Assembly: GCA_002315385.1 (NCBI GenBank)
Contig: DCHZ01000038.1
Span: 27,314-82,588, forward strand
Source of the DNA: Firmicutes bacterium UBA1739
GTDB taxonomy: Bacteria > Bacillota > Clostridia > Peptostreptococcales > Anaerovoracaceae
Reading direction: 5' to 3'
Length of the DNA stretch: 55,275 bases
The first letter of the stretch is position 1, and the number at the start of each line of letters is the position of its first letter. Below the pieces are notes generated by a model, which worked only from the letters and a program-made list of their open reading frames with translations, had not been told where the DNA came from and did no database searches. Of the stretch, positions 34,643 through 41,794 are shown piece by piece. The translations under genes were made by a program, and so were the position numbers.

Positions 34643-34703
34643 TTTCCCTTTCCTAATTTTTCAAGAATAAAAATTTCCGAACTGTCTGAAACCCGGTTGG
34701 CTT

Positions 34704-34732
34704 AGTATATCATAAAATACTCCCGTTTTCAA
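34704..34732 (-). promoter_or_regulatory. Promoter of the small CGGC protein gene
   Basis: Minus-strand TTGAAA (34727-34732), 17 bases, TATACT (34704-34709), downstream of the abfD terminator. Confidence 0.75.
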
Positions 34733-34823
34733 TTCCAACGTAACAATTCAGATGATTTAACCTGTATGCAGATAATAAAAATATTTCGTTATTTTATTCT
34801 ACCCCAACATTTGACATAGAACC

Positions 34824-34851
34824 AAAAAACGGCTCCGAAGAGCCGTTTTTT
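34824..34851. terminator. Terminator after abfD
   Basis: A perfect 12-base stem AAAAAACGGCTC/GAGCCGTTTTTT with a CGAA tetraloop. It works in both orientations; here it ends abfD. Confidence 0.95.
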
Positions 34852-34878
34852 ATTGAAACTATTTAATATCAGAATTAA

Positions 34879-36360
34879 TTATTCAACGATACCTGCTAAT
34901 TTCTTAGCTAATTCTTTCTTCATTGGGAGGTTGCCCTGTCTTGAGATCATGATTCTCTGAGCCTGTGGTGAACCTGCGCCATGGAGAGATTCTGTTCTGT
35001 AACCAACTGCAGCAGCACCGAGGCAGAGGTTTTCGATGAATCTTAAGATCTTCTGTCTGTTTTCTACAGGAACGTTTCCGTTACCAACGAAGTACTTCTT
35101 GCAGTAATCGCCAACTGTTAAACCGCTAACTGTAGGAACCTTAACGTCTGATGTGAAGTCTGCTTCTGCAGGCATTGTAACAACGAGACCACCGGCGATA
35201 TCTTCAGCTAATCTTACGATTTCGTATGGGAATCTTGTTACGTTCTGCTTACATACGTTAGCTAAGAGAAGGTCGATCTGATAGTTGCCGGCTTTTGTCT
35301 GCTGACCTTCTGCTGAGCAAGCGATACCGCAGCAGAATAATGTTTCGTTTAAGTGCATCATTTCGATGAGCTTATCCTTAATGTGTGAAGCTTTCTGAGC
35401 GCCATTGTATTCAGCAGCAACTGCAGCAGCACCGATAAGAACGTCGCCAACACCAACTTTACATCCGCCGTATGACTGTCTGTGGTAACCTGCAAATCTT
35501 TCTACGAGCATACCTGAGAAATCCCATTCGCCGCACATAAAGATTCTGTCATTTGGAATGAATACGTGGTCAAATACTACGAGAGCTTCCTGGCCGCCGA
35601 ATTCCTTATTACCTGTGTCAATTCCTTCGCCGCCTTCGAGTTTTCTTGTGTCACATGACTGTCTGCCATAGATCATGAAAACGCCTTCAGCATCTGAAGG
35701 AACTGCAAATGATACTGCATAGTCCTTATCAGCTTCTGTCATTGAAATTGTAGGCATGATGAGGTGTTCGTGTGAGTTGATTGAACCTGTCTGGTGAGCT
35801 TTAGCGCCGCATACTACGATACCGTCAGCTCTCTTTTCAACGATTCTTACGAATAAATCAGGATCCTTCTGGAGATGTGGAGGAAGTCCTCTGTCACCCT
35901 TCGGGTCTGTCATAGCGCCGTCTACTACGAAGTCTTTTTCTTCGATGTACTGAACGTATTTTTTGAAGTTTTCATGATACTTTGTTCCGTATTTTTCGTC
36001 GATTTCAAATGTTGTTGAGAATACAGCATTGAAAGCATCCATACCAACGCATCTCTGGAAACATGAAGCTGTCTTCTGTCCGAGAAGTCTCTGCATCTTA
36101 ACCTTTTTTCTGAGGTCGTCTGTGCTCTGGTGAAGATGAGCAAATCTGTTGATCTTCTTACCTGATAAGCATGATGTTGCTGTCATTAAATCTTCATATT
36201 CAGGCTGCTGAGCAAGCTCATATGTCATAGCCATACAATTGATTGAAGGTCTGATGATAGGATCGTCAACCCAGTTTTCAACTTTCTTTCCAAATGAATA
36301 CACCTGAGTATTGAGAGCTCTTAAGCTTTCGATATACTGCTCTTTAGTCATTAATGCCAT
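34879..36360 (-). CDS. abfD: 4-hydroxybutyryl-CoA dehydratase / vinylacetyl-CoA isomerase
   Basis: A 493-residue FAD and [4Fe-4S] enzyme that dehydrates 4-hydroxybutyryl-CoA to crotonyl-CoA in 4-aminobutyrate or succinate fermentation. The cluster ligands known from Clostridium aminobutyricum (C99, C103, H292, C299) are present one position later: C100 and C104 in ASCFQRC, H293 and C300 in YHRQSYGGC. The fold is that of acyl-CoA dehydrogenases. The start has a GGAG site. Two-fold codons here end mostly in C or G (AAC, TAC, TTC, AAG), unlike the neighbouring genes, a sign of very high expression. The usual partners (CoA transferase, 4-hydroxybutyrate dehydrogenase) are not adjacent. A broader 4-hydroxyphenylacetate hydroxylase-type role is unlikely given the intact ligands. 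Confidence 0.95.
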   Translation of the reverse strand: MALMTKEQYIESLRALNTQVYSFGKKVENWVDDPIIRPSINCMAMTYELAQQPEYEDLMTATSCLSGKKINRFAHLHQSTDDLRKKVKMQRLLGQKTASCFQRCVGMDAFNAVFSTTFEIDEKYGTKYHENFKKYVQYIEEKDFVVDGAMTDPKGDRGLPPHLQKDPDLFVRIVEKRADGIVVCGAKAHQTGSINSHEHLIMPTISMTEADKDYAVSFAVPSDAEGVFMIYGRQSCDTRKLEGGEGIDTGNKEFGGQEALVVFDHVFIPNDRIFMCGEWDFSGMLVERFAGYHRQSYGGCKVGVGDVLIGAAAVAAEYNGAQKASHIKDKLIEMMHLNETLFCCGIACSAEGQQTKAGNYQIDLLLANVCKQNVTRFPYEIVRLAEDIAGGLVVTMPAEADFTSDVKVPTVSGLTVGDYCKKYFVGNGNVPVENRQKILRFIENLCLGAAAVGYRTESLHGAGSPQAQRIMISRQGNLPMKKELAKKLAGIVE

Positions 36361-36438
36361 AATGAATCACTCCTTTTATTAAATAATTTATAACATATCG
36401 ACAGCTAAATCTACTGCCGAATTATGCACTGTTTCAGC

Positions 36439-36717
36439 TTATCGTTCGCCGCGCATTATCCTGCGTGCCATTTCGATAAGGTCATCGCTGACAGATGTGT
36501 CAAGCTTAACATCCTTAACCTCGCTGATTTCTTCCATCAGAATCTCTTTGACAATCTCCTCCGTTGTCATCTGGGCAGAAGGACAACCACTGCATGCACC
36601 TGTCAGTCTGACAGTAACCACACCGTCTTCAAACTTTGTCATGACTGCACCGCCGGAATGTTCTCCGAGTACCGGATTAACTTTCTCGACAAGAATCTGC
36701 TTTATTCTTTCTTCCAT
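36439..36717 (-). CDS. Nfu-type (NifU C-terminal domain) Fe-S protein
   Basis: A 92-residue protein consisting only of the Nfu domain. The CxxC motif is in TGACSGCPSAQMT, which binds a cluster at a dimer interface for transfer to targets. The start at ATG 36717 follows AAAGGAGG; an open frame extends upstream past the promoter and is not coding. It lies 78 bases upstream of abfD, which needs a [4Fe-4S] cluster, so delivery to AbfD is conceivable (inference from position only). Confidence 0.9.
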   Translation of the reverse strand: MEERIKQILVEKVNPVLGEHSGGAVMTKFEDGVVTVRLTGACSGCPSAQMTTEEIVKEILMEEISEVKDVKLDTSVSDDLIEMARRIMRGER

Positions 36718-36775
36718 CAAGGTCCTCCTTTGATAAATCGGCATAAAGCGACATATTAACCTCATACCATCATAT

Positions 36776-36804
36776 ATTCTATCACTTATCGACAATTTAA
36801 TCAA
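36776..36804 (-). promoter_or_regulatory. Promoter of nfu-like gene (and perhaps abfD)
   Basis: Minus-strand TTGATT (36799-36804), 17 bases, TAGAAT (36776-36781). No strong separate abfD promoter or terminator was found in 36361-36438, so read-through into abfD is possible. Confidence 0.65.
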
Positions 36805-36871
36805 GAGAGAAACGAAATGATTTTATGTATATAATTCCTGTATTTCCTGATTTTCCCTTATTTTTATAAAA

Positions 36872-37756
36872 TTATGCTCTGGGATGTGTTTTGTCATAGA
36901 CATCCTTCAGCCGATTTTTGCTTGCCATCAGATAAACCTGAGTTGCCGCAGCATCCTCATGCCCCAGCAGCTCCTGGAGCGATTTAAGATCCGCTCCGTT
37001 TTGAATCATATGGATGGCACAGGAATGCCTAAGAATCTGTGGGGTTATGTGTTTTTCTATACCGGCTTTTCCGGCGTAGAATTTTATCATTTTCCATAAA
37101 CCCTGCCTTGTCATCCTTTTACCGCCGGAGTTGACGAAAAGTGCCTCTTCATCTCTGTCTCCCACGATTTCATTTCTGGCTTCGTTAAGGTATTCCTTTA
37201 TTGATTCTCTGCACACACTTCCTATGGGAATTACCCGTCCTTTGCCATATTCCGAGCAACAGGCAGCAAAGCCCATTTTCAGATTCACATCGCCAATATC
37301 CATACGGACTATCTCAGAAACACGCATTCCCGTCGCATATATGGTTTCCAGAATTGCTCTGTCCCTTTTTCCTTTTAAAGAACTGTCGGGCTGCTGAAGC
37401 AGCAGTTCAACCTCAGCCGGGGACAGATATTCCGGCTCACTTTTTTCGGTTTTGAGAGTCTTTACACGTAAAACCGGATTGTCCTTAATATCTCCTCTTT
37501 CTATCAGAAAATTATAAAATGCCCTGACCGACGCTATTTTTCTGTTTATTGTCGACGCTGTGCGGCCTTCCTTTTTTAAATACAGAATATACGCAATAAC
37601 CGCCGCGTTATTCACTTCTGTAGGGTTTTCAATCTGACGTTCTCTGATGAATGCGGCAAAATCTCTTATATCTCTCCGGTATGCATCCAGAGAATTTCTT
37701 GCCATTTTCTTTTCCTGAAACAGATATGCTTCAAATTCCGAATACAACGTGTCCAT
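36872..37756 (-). CDS. Tyrosine recombinase, XerC/XerD type
   Basis: A 294-residue tyrosine recombinase of the size and type that resolves chromosome dimers. An N-terminal SAM-like DNA-binding domain (residues 5-90) precedes the catalytic domain. Arg145 (ATGMRVSEI), Lys172 (GKGRVIPIG), Arg243, His266 (LLGHEDAA) and Tyr275 (TQVYL) are present, but the first histidine of the H-x-x-R motif is Gln240 (TPQILRHS). The C-terminus DVYDKTHPRA is the XerD-like end. The start ATG 37756 has a GGAGAA site. It is transcribed alone from a promoter with a leader hairpin; neighbours give no sign of a mobile element, so it is most likely the housekeeping Xer enzyme. Confidence 0.88.
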   Translation of the reverse strand: MDTLYSEFEAYLFQEKKMARNSLDAYRRDIRDFAAFIRERQIENPTEVNNAAVIAYILYLKKEGRTASTINRKIASVRAFYNFLIERGDIKDNPVLRVKTLKTEKSEPEYLSPAEVELLLQQPDSSLKGKRDRAILETIYATGMRVSEIVRMDIGDVNLKMGFAACCSEYGKGRVIPIGSVCRESIKEYLNEARNEIVGDRDEEALFVNSGGKRMTRQGLWKMIKFYAGKAGIEKHITPQILRHSCAIHMIQNGADLKSLQELLGHEDAAATQVYLMASKNRLKDVYDKTHPRA

Positions 37757-37784
37757 ATTCTTCTCCAAATCAATAATCACACAA

Positions 37785-37818
37785 CGAAGAGATTTTTGAA
37801 AACAATGCAATCTCTTCG
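37785..37818 (-). repeat. Leader hairpin of the Xer gene
   Basis: Perfect 10-base inverted repeat CGAAGAGATT/AATCTCTTCG with a 14-base loop, at the 5' end of the expected transcript, 28 bases before the start codon. Not followed by T residues, so not a terminator. Confidence 0.6.
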
Positions 37819-37830
37819 ACTTTTATTGAC

Positions 37831-37859
37831 ATTATACAGTATTATTTACATTTTTTAAA
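37831..37859 (-). promoter_or_regulatory. Promoter of the Xer recombinase gene
   Basis: Minus-strand TTTAAA (37854-37859), 17 bases, TATAAT (37831-37836). The stretch 37860-38049 beyond it holds no convincing gene. Confidence 0.55.
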
Positions 37860-38049
37860 GATTTTTTACAATATTCCTGCTATTAAAGGATTAATATATG
37901 CCTCAGATGCCGCCGCACTGCAAGAATCAGCATTGCCGCCGGGATTGCCATGAAAAGAAGTCTGACATTTTCCGAAAACCTTTTCCTTTTTATTGACGGA
38001 TTCCTGCCTCTTAGTCCTCCGATTATCCTTTAATACGCTTCAGCACATT

Positions 38050-38083
38050 AAAAAAAGTACATACCCATAATATAGGTATGTAC
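38050..38083 (-). terminator. Terminator after the GH26-like gene
   Basis: Minus-strand GTACATACC/GGTATGTAC 9-base stem followed by seven T. The 128 bases between it and the gene stop contain no gene. Confidence 0.88.
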
Positions 38084-38211
38084 AAAAACTGAGATTATTC
38101 TTCATTCAATTAAAAACATATTCCTGTGCTGCTGCAGGAAGCTTAAGCATCCGGCCCGCAGTATTTTCAGACAGCAGTGAAGCTCATCATATCCGGACGT
38201 ATGCTGCCGGT

Positions 38212-40224
38212 TCAGTCGGAAGATGTAAAATAATTTCTGAAAGCATTCACTACTTCCGGGTCGTCGCTGATAAAATATGATCTCGCTATATTGCCTTCCG
38301 AATCGAAATCACAGCCGTCCCACCATACCGCGGCTTTTATTCCGCTGTATTTGTCTATCTGTGACAGCATATCCCGTACCCATCCGGCTTTGTTTCCTCC
38401 GTTGCCGCTGCATGAAAACTCGGTAATCATCAGAGGCTGTGAAAACCATGCACAGTACTGATAATACAGGCCGTCATAAATTGTTTTGAAGCTTCTCCAG
38501 GACTCAGACGAATAATATGTGCCGGTATTGTATCCTGTCATTCCCACAACGTCAACATACTCGTCTCCGGGATAATAACATAATGCGTGATTCCAGTAGT
38601 AATTCGGGAAAGATTTTTCGTTGGGATTCCAGACCCATATTGTATTCTTCAAGGCTCCGTTTTTTTCGAAAATCGAATATACATATTTATAAAACTCTTT
38701 ATACAGCTCCGTATCTTTCGAAGTATTATATCCGGAATATACACACCAGTCACCGTTCATTTCATTGCACAGTCTGAAAAGCACCGGTCTCTCACTGTCT
38801 GCCACAATCTGTGCATACCGGTTAAGGAAATCGTCATATCGTCCGTCGAGCATATCCAGCATCATGCTGCCTTTGCCGTCAAGTCTAGGCGATGTCTGAA
38901 ATGTCAGCTCCACCGTTCTTCCCTTTTCATTCGCATTGGTTAATGCCGTCTCCAGTTCTGCCAGTCCCGTATTTACATCAGAATAATACAGCATCAGATC
39001 GAAATTATGAGCCAGCAGCCTTTCTTTTGTGTCAAGGTTTTCAAAAGAAACCGGAGCCATAGGTTCAAATATTCCCCAGGTCAGTTCACTTTCCTCGGAA
39101 AACCACTCTTCGAACAGTTCAGCTGTTTCCTCATTCCAGTGTTGATTCTTTACAGCAGTAGTTTTTTTATTGCTGCTTTCAGCACCGGCATTAATCATTT
39201 TCAGAGTATCAAGAATACTTTTATATGACTTTACTCCTTCCGTCTCGGTAAACGGCACGCTGCTTTTGAACAAAAATGTCAGAACCTGATTGCTGCCGAT
39301 ATTTATATCCGCACAGGCATAATAGCACCTGTCGTTTTCAATACGTTTAAGCGGATTCCTGTACCATTCCAGCAGATGTGTACTTCTTCCCCCGACGGAT
39401 ATTGTTCCGTTTTTGATAATATTACAAAAAGACGCACTCAGTACCGCCTTATTCCCGTAATTAACGTAGGAATTGTATGAATCGGAGGATGAAAGCGGCT
39501 GCCTGTATATTTCAATACGAAGGCTGTCGTTTTCCAGAACGGTTCTGAATTCGTTTATACTCATATCAACCTTCATATCCTCAGGAATCATTACTCTGTA
39601 TCCGTCTACATAATTATTGAAATACATACTGTATTCATTGATTATATCCAGCGAATAAAGCTCGTTTTCACCAAAGCTGACGGTTTCACCTGTTTCCGGG
39701 TAGAATTCTTCGGATTCCGAATAGGTTTTACCTGTAACAAAACTAACGCTATTAGTTTCCGAATAGTAATACAAGGCAAAATCAATCAGTTCCGCCACAT
39801 CCCTCAGCTTTACATAATTGTATCCATTTACATTATACGACTTAAGCTCACATGGTATTCCGTCAAGATAAACTTCGGATTTACCTTCTGTTATTACGTC
39901 ACCTCCGGGGACTCCGCTTTCCTCATTCTTCCCGTTATCCGGTTCGTAATTTCTGCCTTTTTCAATTATTACCCGGTCTTCTGTTTCATCGTAAGTAACC
40001 TGAAAATTCTTTACGGTATCATTTAATGCATTCGCAATATCTCTGAGCCTGAAATAATTATTGCCGTTAATATTTCTTCCCGACAGATTTACAAAAATAC
40101 CGTCAACGTCTATCTGTGATGAGTCTGAATCCGGCTGACTTTCGGCAAATACGGAAAAAGTCCCTGTCAATATCAGCATCAGCACCAGTAAAACTGCGGA
40201 AATCTTTATAATACTTCTTTTCAT
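38212..40224 (-). CDS. Secreted GH26-like glycoside hydrolase with two copper-amine-oxidase N-terminal-like domains
   Basis: A 670-residue exported protein. The start ATG 40224 with GAGGTGAG gives a signal peptide (MKRSIIKISAVLLVLMLIL, cleaved after FAE). Two copies of the copper amine oxidase N-terminal-like (stalk) domain follow, about residues 38-90 (NINGNNYFRLRDIANAL) and 115-170 (NVNGYNYVKLRDVAELI). A middle region of about 190 residues is unassigned. Residues 365-670 resemble a GH26 beta-mannanase-type barrel, with acid/base Glu in LFRLCNEMNGDW and nucleophile Glu in PLMITEFSCSG. It ends a NUDIX-GH26 transcription unit; its ATG lies three bases after the NUDIX stop. Substrate unknown; a mixed-linkage or mannan polymer would fit the family. 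Confidence 0.82.
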   Translation of the reverse strand: MKRSIIKISAVLLVLMLILTGTFSVFAESQPDSDSSQIDVDGIFVNLSGRNINGNNYFRLRDIANALNDTVKNFQVTYDETEDRVIIEKGRNYEPDNGKNEESGVPGGDVITEGKSEVYLDGIPCELKSYNVNGYNYVKLRDVAELIDFALYYYSETNSVSFVTGKTYSESEEFYPETGETVSFGENELYSLDIINEYSMYFNNYVDGYRVMIPEDMKVDMSINEFRTVLENDSLRIEIYRQPLSSSDSYNSYVNYGNKAVLSASFCNIIKNGTISVGGRSTHLLEWYRNPLKRIENDRCYYACADINIGSNQVLTFLFKSSVPFTETEGVKSYKSILDTLKMINAGAESSNKKTTAVKNQHWNEETAELFEEWFSEESELTWGIFEPMAPVSFENLDTKERLLAHNFDLMLYYSDVNTGLAELETALTNANEKGRTVELTFQTSPRLDGKGSMMLDMLDGRYDDFLNRYAQIVADSERPVLFRLCNEMNGDWCVYSGYNTSKDTELYKEFYKYVYSIFEKNGALKNTIWVWNPNEKSFPNYYWNHALCYYPGDEYVDVVGMTGYNTGTYYSSESWRSFKTIYDGLYYQYCAWFSQPLMITEFSCSGNGGNKAGWVRDMLSQIDKYSGIKAAVWWDGCDFDSEGNIARSYFISDDPEVVNAFRNYFTSSD

Positions 40225-40226
40225 AC

Positions 40227-40748
40227 TCACCTCAATACTTTTGCAAGAGAAATTCCGCATACTGTTTTTCCATCATGAATTTCGCCCGAGCAAATCATAT
40301 TAATCAAATCATCCAAAGAATAAATTTCGGTAACCAGATCTTCTGTTTCATCAAAATCTGTTTCTCCCGGAGTCAGGTTTTCTGCCATAAAAATATGTAT
40401 ATACTCGTCCGTAAATCCCGCGCTGGGATAAAACTCAGTGATATGAGTCCACTTTTCGGCAGTGAATCCGGTCTCCTCTCTAAGCTCCCGTTTGGCGGAC
40501 TCCAAAGGCTCTTCTCCGGGATCCATTAATCCTGCCGGAATTTCGAGGAGTTCCTCATCAGCGGCCAGCCTGAACTGACGTACCATTACTATTCTGCCGT
40601 CCCCGGTAACAGGAACAATTGCAACGGCTCCGCCTTTTCTGACTATTTCTCTTTTGGCGGGGATCCCCTTTGCGAGTACATCATAAAGCTTCAGAGACAG
40701 AATTTTCCCGTCATAAACTGTTTTTTCTCCGGTAATTATTTCTTTCAT
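40227..40748 (-). CDS. nudF: NUDIX hydrolase, ADP-ribose pyrophosphatase type
   Basis: A 173-residue NUDIX protein of the ADP-ribose pyrophosphatase group. The NUDIX box runs from GLMDPGEE to SAKRELREETGF, preceded by LEIPAG and followed by FYPSAGFTDEYIHIF, both typical for ADP-sugar hydrolases. AGGAGAA precedes the start. In many clostridia this gene stands next to a xerD gene; here the GH26-like gene separates the two. ADP-ribose turnover could be relevant to an ADP-ribosyltransferase in the cell, but there is no link beyond that. Confidence 0.88.
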   Translation of the reverse strand: MKEIITGEKTVYDGKILSLKLYDVLAKGIPAKREIVRKGGAVAIVPVTGDGRIVMVRQFRLAADEELLEIPAGLMDPGEEPLESAKRELREETGFTAEKWTHITEFYPSAGFTDEYIHIFMAENLTPGETDFDETEDLVTEIYSLDDLINMICSGEIHDGKTVCGISLAKVLR

Positions 40749-40785
40749 TTTTTATTTCTCCTATCTGACCTCAATACACAGAGAT

Positions 40786-40806
40786 ACCTGCAGAAAAACT
40801 GCAGGT
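40786..40806 (-). repeat. Hairpin between proC and the NUDIX gene
   Basis: Perfect 8-base inverted repeat ACCTGCAG-AAAAA-CTGCAGGT without a T-run on either side; may be an RNA stability or weak termination element. Confidence 0.5.
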
Positions 40807-40845
40807 AACCCGAATAATATAAAAGTCGTTGTTATTTACAGCGGT

Positions 40846-41640
40846 TTACTTCTGTGCATTGAAATTAGCTGCAGCCAGCGCACCGTTAAAAACAGCTCCT
40901 CTCATGCCCTGTTCTTCCAGAATTCTTACACATTCGATGGTAATTCCTCCCGGAGAGCAGACCATATCCTTCAGAGCTCCCGGATGCAGTCCCGTTTCCA
41001 GAACCATTTCCGCAGATCCCTTTACAGCCTGAGCCGCAAATTTATACGCTTTGTCTCTCGGCATCCCCGCAGCAACACCGGCATCGGCCATAGCCTCAAT
41101 AAACATATATACATAAGCCGGGCTGCTTCCGCTGAGAGCCGTAACAGCCGGAATGAGACGTTCTTCCACCTCTTCGGATTTTCCGCAGGAATCAAATATT
41201 TCCTTTACTATTTTCATATCTTCAGGTGTAATATTGGAATTACCGGAAAGAGATGCCATTCCCATTCCCACCATAGAAGGTGTATTCGGCATTACCCTGA
41301 CAATTTTTGCATCCCTGCCCAGATATTCTTCCAGCTCAGATATACCCACGCTTGCCACAATTGAAACAAAAATCTGATCTTTTCTTATTCTATCTTTAAT
41401 TGATTCAAACATTGCCGGAAAGAATATAGGTTTAACACAGAACAACAAAACATCGCTGTTTGCCGCCACTTCTCCGTTTGAATCGCACTTATTTATGCCG
41501 GTTTCCTCCGCCAGCAAATCCAGCTTTTCGGGTGAACGGTTTGATGCATACACATTTGCAGCTCTTCCGTTCCCGGCAGCAACATATCCCTTAAGAATTG
41601 ATGCACCCATATTTCCGGTGCCAATAAAACCAACCTTCAT
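40846..41640 (-). CDS. proC: Pyrroline-5-carboxylate reductase
   Basis: Last enzyme of proline synthesis, reducing pyrroline-5-carboxylate with NAD(P)H. The 264 residues contain the N-terminal dinucleotide motif IGTGNMGASIL, the VKP.. segment of the first domain, VRVMPNTPSMVG and the C-terminal substrate motif ALSGSSPAYVY plus DMVCSPGGIT. A GGGGAGG site precedes the ATG. It has its own strong promoter and stands alone, without proA or proB. Confidence 0.96.
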   Translation of the reverse strand: MKVGFIGTGNMGASILKGYVAAGNGRAANVYASNRSPEKLDLLAEETGINKCDSNGEVAANSDVLLFCVKPIFFPAMFESIKDRIRKDQIFVSIVASVGISELEEYLGRDAKIVRVMPNTPSMVGMGMASLSGNSNITPEDMKIVKEIFDSCGKSEEVEERLIPAVTALSGSSPAYVYMFIEAMADAGVAAGMPRDKAYKFAAQAVKGSAEMVLETGLHPGALKDMVCSPGGITIECVRILEEQGMRGAVFNGALAAANFNAQK

Positions 41641-41704
41641 ATCGTTCCTCCCCTAAAATCTTTAATACTCTGCATTTTACGCAGACATGAGTTTTCCTTT
41701 TAAT

Positions 41705-41733
41705 ATTCTATTACAATAACCGTGCTTGTTCAA
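41705..41733 (-). promoter_or_regulatory. proC promoter
   Basis: Minus-strand TTGAAC (41728-41733), 17 bases, TAGAAT (41705-41710). Confidence 0.75.
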
Positions 41734-41794
41734 GTAAAAAGAGAATAAAAACACTGCTTATTCATCATTTGCCGGAGCAATCGTATTTGATTGT

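Noticed and set aside
37880..38035. Minus-strand frame with a short hydrophobic stretch (FMAIPAAMLILAV)
   Set aside because: Only about 45 codons after a stop, with no suitable start or ribosome binding site for the whole; could be a remnant but cannot be named.
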